From an uncultured Eubacteriales bacterium (GTDB taxonomy: Bacteria > Bacillota_A > Clostridia > Christensenellales > Aristaeellaceae), in assembly GCA_902803675.1 (NCBI GenBank), contig CADCQZ010000189.1:1-8143 (forward strand): a stretch of DNA of 8,143 bases, read 5' to 3'. Every line of letters starts with the position of its first letter. Positions within the stretch are counted from its first letter, which is position 1. Made by a program: the position numbers and the translations under genes. This document shows positions 1 to 7,014 of this stretch, piece by piece. The notes beneath the pieces were generated by a model. It saw only the letters and a program-made list of their open reading frames with translations. It was not told the origin of the DNA and did no database searches.

Positions 1-31
1 GACGGTACAGCGGCGGGATCGTCGCGGGGCT

Positions 32-1939
32 TCAGGGAGCTTCGTCCGCCAGATACGCGCCGACGACCGCCTGCCCCCAGGTGACGTTCTGCGTGATGTG
101 ATAATCGCGGAGATCATCGGTAAAAATGTCAAAATAGTAATTGGAATAGACGGGGATCATCGGCAGCACTTCGTTGAAGCGGACCTGGAAATCGATCCAG
201 CGCCGCATATAGGTCAGTATATCCCCGGGCTCCGTTTGGCGCATGGCTGCTGCCGCTTCATAGAGCTGCCGATCTTTCACATCGGTATAGGACCAGCCGC
301 CCTCGGGATCGAAATGCACGGAAGGGTCAAAAACAGCGTCGAAATCGGAGGCGAGATAGATCATGTCGGCATTCCGCTCCCCCTGCCTGTACCACTGGGT
401 CAGCAGGTCCGCCATCGGGACGGCCTTGAGGGCCAGGCGGATGCCGACGGAAGCGAGATGATCCGCAAGGTCTACCCTGAGGGTCTCCCCGATGCCGCTG
501 CCCTCGGGGTAGATCAGGGTGAGGTCCAGCACGGTGCCGTCCTTTTCGCGGAGCCCGTCGGTGTTCAGGCGCCAGCCGTCCTCGTCCAGGAGGCGGGCCG
601 CCCGGGCCGTATCGACTTTATAGGGATCGAGCCCGTCCAGGCTGAGCTGTTCATAGGCTTTCAGGGCATCCTCATAAGCCCTTTGGGCCGCCTCATCGTT
701 TTCATCCGCCGGCGGGGCCACGGGAGGCGGTATCGATCCCTCCGTGATGCCGAACATCCACTGGCCGATACCGTAGTACCCGTCCACGCGCCGGCCGGAA
801 TGCCCGGTGTGATCCAGAGTGACCTGATCCCGGTCGAAGCAGCAGGCGATCGCCTGACGGACGGCCTTACTGCCCACCCCGGGGCGCTCGGCCGCGAAGC
901 CGATGAAGCTCAGCCCCCTGCGCGGATAGACGCTGAAAGCCAGGCCCTCTTCCTCCAGCCGTTCCATGGCGTCCCCGATCCTGTCCGCACGCACGGCTTT
1001 ATTGATCAGGCCGACCTCACCGCCCGCGAGCTGATCGAGCCAGGTGTCGTTTTGGGCGAGCGTATAGGTCAGTGTACGGATGAGGGGCTTTTTTCCCTCC
1101 CGGTCGCCTTTATAGTAGGGATTGACCTCAAACTCGGCCGTGACGCCGTCAAAGCTCGTGAGCGTATAAGGCCCGCTGACCACCGATGGGTGGGACCGAT
1201 AGCCCGTCGCGGGGTCCAGGATCGTCTCACGCAGCAGCTCGCCCGTGAAGACCGGCCCGGAAACGGTCGGATCCTCATTGGCGATGTACACGCCGTCGCC
1301 GTCGTCCCTCACAGCCGCGCCGGGAGCGATGACCCCGATCGGACAGGGAACACATTTGAGCAGCCCGAGCTCGTAGAAAAAGGGCAGATAATCATGATCG
1401 AGCGTGATCGCGAGCGTATCGTCCGCGATCACCCGGACACCGGCCAGGGGCGCCCGGCCGTCGATATAGTCCCGGAAACCCAGGAGATGCTCTTTCCTGA
1501 GCGGCCTTCCGCCGGCTTCAGCGATCTCGGGCGCCACCGACAGAAGGAAGGAAAAGGCGTAGTCCCAGGCCGTGATCCTGCTGCCGTCGGAATAATACAG
1601 GTCGTCGCAGAGCACGATCACATACGTATGATCCCCGTCCCCGCTCCGCGTCATGACAGCGCCGCTGACGACGGAGGGGTCGAAGGCGTATTTCCCTGCC
1701 TCACTGTCCCAGAAGACCAGATCGCAGCCGTGAAGCAGATCGCGGACGTCACAGTCGCTGGTGGCATTGCCCCACTGGTCGGTGAAGAAGTCACCGCGCA
1801 TCGGCGTGGGATTGGCCACCGTGAGATGGCCGTAAGGTGCCGCATCGTCCGCGGGCATCTCCGGACCGGATCCCGCGGACGCCCCCGATACCGAAAGCAT
1901 CAGCAGCAGCGCCGCGGCCAGAGCCGTCAGTCTTTTCAT
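32..1939 (-). CDS. Secreted family 5 (peptide/oligopeptide-type) extracellular solute-binding protein
   Basis: The 635-residue protein begins with the export signal MKRLTALAAALLLMLSVSG followed by ASA, fitting signal peptidase I cleavage. The body is SBP_bac_5 (OppA/DppA-like). Near the N-terminus are FFTDQWGNATSDCDVRDLLH (51-70) and SDGSRITAWDYAFSFLLSV (117-135), the usual region where an open frame binds substrate. NPYYKG (273-278) is the hallmark of the family, and a later stretch reads VRQAIACCFDRDQV. Length is a little above the usual 500-600, partly from a Pro/Glu/Ala-rich insertion after the GQWMFG segment. Such proteins pass peptides or similar solutes to an ABC permease. In Gram-positive bacteria they are normally lipoproteins, but no Cys lies near the cleavage site, so this one seems to be released or held some other way. 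It starts 56 bases after the sortase fusion; permease genes, if any, would lie beyond base 1. The substrate cannot be read from sequence. Confidence 0.85.
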   Translation of the reverse strand: MKRLTALAAALLLMLSVSGASAGSGPEMPADDAAPYGHLTVANPTPMRGDFFTDQWGNATSDCDVRDLLHGCDLVFWDSEAGKYAFDPSVVSGAVMTRSGDGDHTYVIVLCDDLYYSDGSRITAWDYAFSFLLSVAPEIAEAGGRPLRKEHLLGFRDYIDGRAPLAGVRVIADDTLAITLDHDYLPFFYELGLLKCVPCPIGVIAPGAAVRDDGDGVYIANEDPTVSGPVFTGELLRETILDPATGYRSHPSVVSGPYTLTSFDGVTAEFEVNPYYKGDREGKKPLIRTLTYTLAQNDTWLDQLAGGEVGLINKAVRADRIGDAMERLEEEGLAFSVYPRRGLSFIGFAAERPGVGSKAVRQAIACCFDRDQVTLDHTGHSGRRVDGYYGIGQWMFGITEGSIPPPVAPPADENDEAAQRAYEDALKAYEQLSLDGLDPYKVDTARAARLLDEDGWRLNTDGLREKDGTVLDLTLIYPEGSGIGETLRVDLADHLASVGIRLALKAVPMADLLTQWYRQGERNADMIYLASDFDAVFDPSVHFDPEGGWSYTDVKDRQLYEAAAAMRQTEPGDILTYMRRWIDFQVRFNEVLPMIPVYSNYYFDIFTDDLRDYHITQNVTWGQAVVGAYLADEAP

Positions 1940-1945
1940 CAGCAT

Positions 1946-1951
1946 TCCTCT
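1946..1951 (-). promoter_or_regulatory. Ribosome-binding site deciding the start of the solute-binding protein
   Basis: AGAGGA on the minus strand sits six bases before the ATG at 1939. Candidate in-frame starts further upstream (TTG at 1993, ATG at 1954) have no well-placed site and would put charged residues ahead of the signal peptide. The ATG at 1945 abuts the AGAGGA. The 1939 start gives a clean signal peptide. Confidence 0.7.
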
Positions 1952-1995
1952 CATCTCTTTCCGGCCTTCGGGCCTGTCAAAAGAAGGGGTCAAAG

Positions 1996-4900
1996 TTATT
2001 CAAGGCAGTCGCCCACGTTGAGGATCACTTCGCCGAGGCCGCCAGACGCGCCGGGATCGTCAGGGACCTGATCCTCCGGCACATAGATCACGGTGAATAC
2101 CATGTCCCGGGCAGGCATGACGCCCGTGACACGGAGAGGCACGGCACGATATCCGGGAATGACCGGGGACGGGACGTCATAGGCATCCCCCGCCCTGACC
2201 ACGCGGGTATAGGTGTCGGCTGCCAAAGTACCGTCCGCATAACGGTAGCGGATGGTGAGAAGGTGATCGGTGTCGGTCCCGTCGTCATCCTTCACGTTGG
2301 TGAAGGTGGTGACACGGCCCGCCGTGACGACGCTCCTGAGGGTGTAGCCCCTGATCGCGGGCTCCTCCCAGGTATAGTTAAGATCCTGCCCGGCCTCATC
2401 CCTCGCGGGGACCGTGACCGTCGCCGTCCAGTGGTTGGCGGCGTTCAGGGTGACGGGACGCGCGGTGCCGCCGCCAAAGAGCACCATGATCAGGCTGCCG
2501 GGCCGCGCGGGATCATCCTCGTCCTCCCAGACCTTCCTGACCGTCAGGTCCATCGTGGCAGGCTTGTGGGTATTCGTCAGGACGGTGGTATTGCCAATGG
2601 TCTCGGAAGTCAGGCGGTAGCCTTCCACCGGCTCTTCCCTCCAGCGGTAGATCAGGATGCGGCCGCCGTCGGCGTACACGGGCTGATCGTCGACAGTCGC
2701 GGTCCAGCCGTTCCTTTCGTTCAGCACGACGGTCCGCTTGCCGTTGAGGGTGACCCTGAGGCTCGATGGCCTGAGGCCGTCCCTGTCGTTATCGTCGTCC
2801 CAGACCTTCACGACCTTGAGTTTCTTCGTCGCGATCTCATGCCGGTTGGTAACGGTGGTGACAGTGCCGTCCCGAACGGCGCTGATGAATGTATAGCCCT
2901 CGATATCCTCTTCGGACCAGGTGTATTCGATCTCGACGCCGCCGTCATATTTCGGCAGATCCCCGATCGTGCCTATCCAGTGATTGTCCTCATTCAGCTC
3001 GACCGTATCACCGGTGTTCAATGTCATGATGAGCGCGTCCGGCCTGACACCGTCCCGGTCGTCATCGTCGTCCCAGATCTTGACCACGGTAGCCACCGTG
3101 CGGTCATTCTCAAAGGTGTTGGTGATGACGGTGGTATCGCCCGAGACCGTTGTGTGGGCCGTATAGCCTTCCAGATCGCCTTCGTCCCAACGGTATTCGA
3201 TCGCTTTTCCATCCGCGTACACGGGCAGACCGTCGATCGCGGCGGTCCAGCCGTTCCCGGCGTTAAGATCCACACTGCCGACCTTTTCGCCGTCGGCGAG
3301 AAGGGAAACGATGAGGGCTGCGGGCCTCGCGCCCGCCCGGTCATCCGCGTCATCCCAGACCTTGCGCACCCGCAGCTCAGTCATCTCGGGCACATGGATA
3401 TTGGTGAAGGTGGTCAAAGATCCGCTGGCGGTGGTCTTCACTTCCGGATATCCGGGGACGGGTTCTTCCTGCCAGGAGTACTTGACCGCCTGGCCGCCGT
3501 CATATACGGGGAGATCCTCCGCCGTATAAGTCCAGCCGTTCTTTTCGCTCAGTTCATACTCCGCGATCCGCTCGCTGCCCGCCATGAGATAGACGGTCAC
3601 ATGATCCGGACGCGCGCCGTCCTGATCATTCCTATCATCCCACACCTTGGCGACGGAACGGGCCGTCACGGCGGGGATGTGCGTGTTGGTGAAGGTGGTG
3701 ATGAGGCCATCGGTGACCTTCGCGCAGGTATAATAGGCGGCGGAGGCTTCATCCCAGGTGTACCTGATAGCCCGGCCCAGATGGTTGGCGGGCACGTTAA
3801 CAGAAGCCTGCCAGCCGTTCTCGGCGCTGAGCGTCAGCTTCCGCACGGTCTCATCGCTGCCCCTTAAGGTCACGGTGATCTCATCGGGCCGCAGCCCGTC
3901 GCGGTCATCGTCATCGTCCCAGACCTTTTTAACGGTCAGTTCGACAGCGGCGGGCGTGTACGCATTGGTGAGGGTGGTGACGGTGCCGTCAGTGGATACG
4001 GTGAGATCGTAGCCCGCCACGGGATCTTCCGCCCAGGTGTATTCGATCTTCGCCCCGCCGCGATACACGGGCATGCCCTCGAACGCGGCCGACCAGCCGT
4101 TCGCGTCGTTGAGAACAGCTGTGCGGACCTGCGCCCCGTCGGCCAGCAGGCTGACGCTCAGGGTGCTGGGCCGCTTCAGATCCCGGTCATCGTCGTCATC
4201 CCATACTTTGCGCACAGAAAGCGTATCCACAGCCGGGACGTGGGTATTGGTGAGCGTCGTCACGGTGCCGGATACGGAGGAAGATGTCAGGGTGTAGCCT
4301 TCCGTCTCTTCCTCGGCCCAGGTATAGTCGATCGGAGCGCCGTCCCTGCACACGGGCAGGTCACGGATGACCGCGGTCCAGTCATTCTCCGCCGTCAGGA
4401 CGACCTGTTCGCCGTTTGAAAGGGTGACCGTGAGTTCTTTCGGCCTGAGGCCGTCCTGATCATCATGGTCGTCCCAGACCTTGGTGACGGTGAGGTCGAC
4501 CGTGGCCGGGATATGGGTATTGGTGAGCGTGGTCCTGCCGCCGGAGGAAGAGACGGCCAGCTCATAGCCATCCAAAGCTTCTTCCGTCCAGGTGTACTCA
4601 ATGGGCTTCCCGCCCGCGTTCACAGGGCATTTTTCAGCCGTGGCCGTCCAGCCGTTATCGGCGCTCAGGGTGAAGGAAGACACCGCCTCATCCCCGGCGT
4701 TCAGCGTGACGGTGATACTGCCGGGACGGATGCCGTCCTGGTCATTCCCGTCATCCCAGACCTTCACGACCGTGAGGTCCGCCGTATCGATCTTGTGGCT
4801 GTTGGTCAGCGTGGTGATGGTGCCGGAGACGGAGACGGCCAGGGAGTAGCCCTCCAAAGGCTCTTCCGTCCAGGTATACTCGATCGGCACACCGTCAGCG

Positions 4901-6966
4901 TTCATGGGCAGCCCGGTGACCGTCGCGGTCCAGCCGTTCTCATCGTTCAGGATGACCTGCTGACCGCTGCTGAGGGTGGCGGTGACGCTCTCCGGCCGGA
5001 GACCGTCCCTGTTGTCGTCATCGTCCCACACCTTGACCACCGTGGCGACCGTCTTTTCCGTCTCATGGCGGTTGGTGATCACGGTGGTATAACCGTTCAC
5101 GGTGACGCCGGTCTGCTCATAGCCGCGGATCTCGCCTTCCGTCCAGGTGTACCTGATCTCCTGCCCGGCGTCGTTCTTGGGAAGGCCCGTGATGGTCTCC
5201 GACCAGCCGTTGCCCTCGTTCAGGGTGACCCAGCGGCCGTTGCTCAGGTCCACCCGCAGGCTGTGGGGGCGCACACGGTCCTGATCATCGTTGTCGTCCC
5301 AGATCTTCCTGACGGTCACGTCGACCGTATAGATGGCATGGGTATTGGTGAGCGTGGTGGCCGTGCCGTTCACCCGCACCTCGGTGAGCGTATACTCGTC
5401 AACGCTCTCCTCTTCCCAGCGGTATGTGATGGGCACGCCGTCCTCGTATATGTACAGGTTGGGGATCTCATCGGCCCACTGATTGCTGTCGCTCAGCGTC
5501 ACGGAGCCCACCGGCTGATCGTTGCCGTAGAGCGTGACCGTCAGGGACTCGGGCCGGATGCCGTCCTGGTCATTGCCGTCCACCCAGATCTTGTTCACGG
5601 AAAGGGTCATCGTGCCGGGCACATGGGTGTTGATGAGCACATTCCCGTCAACGGTCAGGGCATAACCGGGCACATCCTCTTCCGTCCAGGTGTACTCGAT
5701 CGCCTGCCCGGCGTTGTATACGGGCAGATCGTCGATCCTCGCGGACCAGTCATTGCTCTCATCCAGGGTGACGGTCATGCCGTTGGACAGCACCGCCGTC
5801 ACGCTCTGAGGCCTGATCCTGTCCCGGTCATCGCCGTCCACCCACCGCTTCTGAACGGGGATCGAAGTGGTGGCGGGGATATGTTTGTTGGTGAAAGTGG
5901 TGGTCCTGGTCTCCGCGTCGTAGGCGGTATCGGTCAGATCATAGCCGGTGACGGTCTCCTCCGTCCACGTATAGGTGATCTCGCCCAGATTGTCATACTT
6001 CGGCACGGTCAGCGTGGCGGTCCAGCCGTTATCGTCCTTCAGCACGGCGGTATCGCCGTTGCTCAGGGTCACGGTGAGGCTGGAAGGCCGGATGCCGTCC
6101 TGGTCATTATTGTCATCCCAGATCTTCGCGATCGTGACGTCCGTCGTCACCACGCGCTTGGTCATGGTGCCGAAGACCACCACGCGGCCGTTGGTCACCG
6201 CGTTGACGCAGGTGCTCAGGGCCACGACCTTCGTGGCGCCCGTGACGGCTTCCTCATTGAAATACGTCACCGTGGTGCCGACGCCCACGCCGCCCTCGCC
6301 GCCGGAACGCAGGAAGGCCAGCACGTCGTTCATGCGGTTGCCGGCGCTGTAGATGCGGTTCTCATAAGCGTCGGTGGCGGCTATGGCGAAAAACTGCACG
6401 TCGTATATCTCGTTCTCCGTGACGATGAGGCCGGTCTCATGGCCCGTCATGGAATCCAGAGAGCCGAACATGGCTCCGCTGTCCATGTGGTGCCCGTAGA
6501 TCACGTTGTAGGAATCGGAAAGATCGGGGCTGTTGGCCGCGGCCAGGTAGATGGCGCCGGTCAGGCTGGACCGGCCGTAGATATCCACGGCGGCGTAATA
6601 GGTATCGTTCGGCCCCTGGACGACGGGATAGTCGATGGGCGTGCCGTACACCGTCAGCCACGCGCGGTAGTCCTTATTGATACCGGCCAGATCACCGGCG
6701 GAAAGGATCGCGTCGGGATCGTCCAGGATGTCCGGCTTGAACTGCAGCAGGTCCCAGGCATTGGAAGAGGCGTCGCGCTCGGTGGCGTAGGTGTCAAAGA
6801 GCACATAGCCGGAATACATGATCAGCGCCGCGGCCAAAAGACCGGAAAGGAGCGTCATCGCGCCTCCTCCGGCACTCAGGGCCAGTTCGATGATCTTATC
6901 TGCAAGAGTTTTATCCGGAGCCACATGCTTGGCCGGATCCTTCATGGGATCGTATGGGTCTGCCAT
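1996..6966 (-). CDS. Class B sortase fused to fourteen Cna_B domains and a MucBP-like domain
   Basis: This 1656-residue protein is a membrane-tethered transpeptidase carrying its own surface stalk. Residues 1-32 are cytoplasmic and about 33-58 form one membrane helix. Residues 64-269 are a class B sortase: IDYPVVQ (111-117), YGHHM with catalytic His159, LSTC with nucleophile Cys253, and NGR with Arg261. These are followed by fourteen Cna_B domains (278-1568), a MucBP-like domain (1569-1631) and a tail ending LGEVILNVGDCLE. The enzyme should cleave an xPTG-type signal and join the protein to a partner outside the cell; the ISPTG protein upstream is the obvious candidate. There is no C-terminal sorting signal or second membrane helix, so the chain is held only at its N-terminus and the stalk points outward. 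Typical class B sortases are about 220-300 residues, so nearly 1400 residues are additional. One continuous frame runs through the whole gene. A glycine-rich stretch (222-230) lies shortly before the catalytic Cys. The number of domains and the sortase class are well supported; adhesion is inferred. Confidence 0.93.
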   Translation of the reverse strand: MADPYDPMKDPAKHVAPDKTLADKIIELALSAGGGAMTLLSGLLAAALIMYSGYVLFDTYATERDASSNAWDLLQFKPDILDDPDAILSAGDLAGINKDYRAWLTVYGTPIDYPVVQGPNDTYYAAVDIYGRSSLTGAIYLAAANSPDLSDSYNVIYGHHMDSGAMFGSLDSMTGHETGLIVTENEIYDVQFFAIAATDAYENRIYSAGNRMNDVLAFLRSGGEGGVGVGTTVTYFNEEAVTGATKVVALSTCVNAVTNGRVVVFGTMTKRVVTTDVTIAKIWDDNNDQDGIRPSSLTVTLSNGDTAVLKDDNGWTATLTVPKYDNLGEITYTWTEETVTGYDLTDTAYDAETRTTTFTNKHIPATTSIPVQKRWVDGDDRDRIRPQSVTAVLSNGMTVTLDESNDWSARIDDLPVYNAGQAIEYTWTEEDVPGYALTVDGNVLINTHVPGTMTLSVNKIWVDGNDQDGIRPESLTVTLYGNDQPVGSVTLSDSNQWADEIPNLYIYEDGVPITYRWEEESVDEYTLTEVRVNGTATTLTNTHAIYTVDVTVRKIWDDNDDQDRVRPHSLRVDLSNGRWVTLNEGNGWSETITGLPKNDAGQEIRYTWTEGEIRGYEQTGVTVNGYTTVITNRHETEKTVATVVKVWDDDDNRDGLRPESVTATLSSGQQVILNDENGWTATVTGLPMNADGVPIEYTWTEEPLEGYSLAVSVSGTITTLTNSHKIDTADLTVVKVWDDGNDQDGIRPGSITVTLNAGDEAVSSFTLSADNGWTATAEKCPVNAGGKPIEYTWTEEALDGYELAVSSSGGRTTLTNTHIPATVDLTVTKVWDDHDDQDGLRPKELTVTLSNGEQVVLTAENDWTAVIRDLPVCRDGAPIDYTWAEEETEGYTLTSSSVSGTVTTLTNTHVPAVDTLSVRKVWDDDDDRDLKRPSTLSVSLLADGAQVRTAVLNDANGWSAAFEGMPVYRGGAKIEYTWAEDPVAGYDLTVSTDGTVTTLTNAYTPAAVELTVKKVWDDDDDRDGLRPDEITVTLRGSDETVRKLTLSAENGWQASVNVPANHLGRAIRYTWDEASAAYYTCAKVTDGLITTFTNTHIPAVTARSVAKVWDDRNDQDGARPDHVTVYLMAGSERIAEYELSEKNGWTYTAEDLPVYDGGQAVKYSWQEEPVPGYPEVKTTASGSLTTFTNIHVPEMTELRVRKVWDDADDRAGARPAALIVSLLADGEKVGSVDLNAGNGWTAAIDGLPVYADGKAIEYRWDEGDLEGYTAHTTVSGDTTVITNTFENDRTVATVVKIWDDDDDRDGVRPDALIMTLNTGDTVELNEDNHWIGTIGDLPKYDGGVEIEYTWSEEDIEGYTFISAVRDGTVTTVTNRHEIATKKLKVVKVWDDDNDRDGLRPSSLRVTLNGKRTVVLNERNGWTATVDDQPVYADGGRILIYRWREEPVEGYRLTSETIGNTTVLTNTHKPATMDLTVRKVWEDEDDPARPGSLIMVLFGGGTARPVTLNAANHWTATVTVPARDEAGQDLNYTWEEPAIRGYTLRSVVTAGRVTTFTNVKDDDGTDTDHLLTIRYRYADGTLAADTYTRVVRAGDAYDVPSPVIPGYRAVPLRVTGVMPARDMVFTVIYVPEDQVPDDPGASGGLGEVILNVGDCLE
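1999..2262 (-). other. MucBP-like domain and Cys-containing tail (C-terminus of the sortase fusion)
   Basis: Residues 1569-1631 depart from the Cna_B pattern. They read as a short beta-rich module with IRYRYADGT at its start, a Y-D-V-P-S-P-V-I-P-G-Y core and IYVPE at its end. This matches the MucBP / mucin-binding type seen at the ends of Gram-positive adhesins (Y.DG, ...PGY..., V.Y). A Pro/Asp/Gly linker (1632-1645) and the tail LGEVILNVGDCLE follow and then the gene stops. There is no LPxTG-like motif, hydrophobic helix or basic end. The family call rests on pattern recognition only; binding to mucin or another host glycan is inference. Confidence 0.6.
2263..6135 (-). repeat. Fourteen tandem Cna_B domain repeats within the sortase fusion
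   Basis: Units begin at residues 278, 369, 455, 550, 641, 731, 825, 916, 1010, 1103, 1198, 1292, 1383 and 1474, and the array ends at 1568. Each is 86-95 residues. The pattern is V-x-K-[VI]-W-[DV]-D at the start, an acidic run leading to RP, NxW near the middle, Y-x-W-x-E in the second half and TN near the end. The Lys, Glu and Asn that form the Cna_B isopeptide bond are present in all fourteen. Two length types occur: units 3, 6, 8, 9, 10 and 11 have a few extra residues between two strands (for example LLADG in 8 and 11), and the others are shorter. Unit 14 is eroded in the acidic run (WEDEDDPARP). The units differ clearly from each other, so this is an old expansion, not a recent slippage array. 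Confidence 0.93.
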
Positions 6967-6972
6967 GCAGGG

Positions 6973-6980
6973 CCTCCTTT
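6973..6980 (-). promoter_or_regulatory. Strong ribosome-binding site of the sortase-Cna_B gene
   Basis: On the minus strand AAAGGAGG lies six bases before the ATG at 6966, a near-perfect Shine-Dalgarno sequence. It fixes the start of the giant gene, and it is much stronger than the site in front of the SipA-like gene. The gap to the preceding stop codon is only 48 bases and holds no terminator, so the two genes are probably co-transcribed. Confidence 0.85.
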
Positions 6981-7014
6981 CAGAATTGATGGATGACGTT
7001 TATTCCGGCGGCGG

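Noticed and set aside
1963..1974. GGCC-TTCG-GGCC hairpin between the sortase fusion and the binding protein.
   Set aside because: Only four pairs and no T-run on the minus strand; too weak to call a terminator.
1940..1993. 18-residue N-terminal extension of the solute-binding protein from a TTG at 1993.
   Set aside because: No ribosome-binding site fits it, and the extension would place charged residues ahead of the signal peptide. The ATG at 1939 has AGAGGA at six bases.
98..2071. 657-codon plus-strand open frame opposite the solute-binding protein.
   Set aside because: Minus strand matches SBP_bac_5 throughout; the plus product has no domain or export signal.
1837..3867. 676-codon plus-strand open frame across the end of the Cna_B array and the start of the binding protein.
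   Set aside because: Same antisense repeat pattern, crosses the boundary of two well-supported genes, and has no recognisable domain.
2263..6135. CRISPR-like or recent tandem DNA repeat, suggested by recurring strings such as GTCCCAGA and CCAGGTGTA about every 280 bases.
   Set aside because: The recurrence has the period of the Cna_B domain and stays in frame; bases between the conserved codons diverge, and there are no short identical repeats with unique spacers.
4465..6996. 843-codon open frame on the plus strand opposite the sortase and the Cna_B repeats.
   Set aside because: Its protein is rich in Gly, His, Val, Asp and Arg, with repeated patterns that mirror the Cna_B repeats in antisense. 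It matches no family I know. The minus strand clearly encodes sortase and Cna_B domains. It is a GC-driven shadow.
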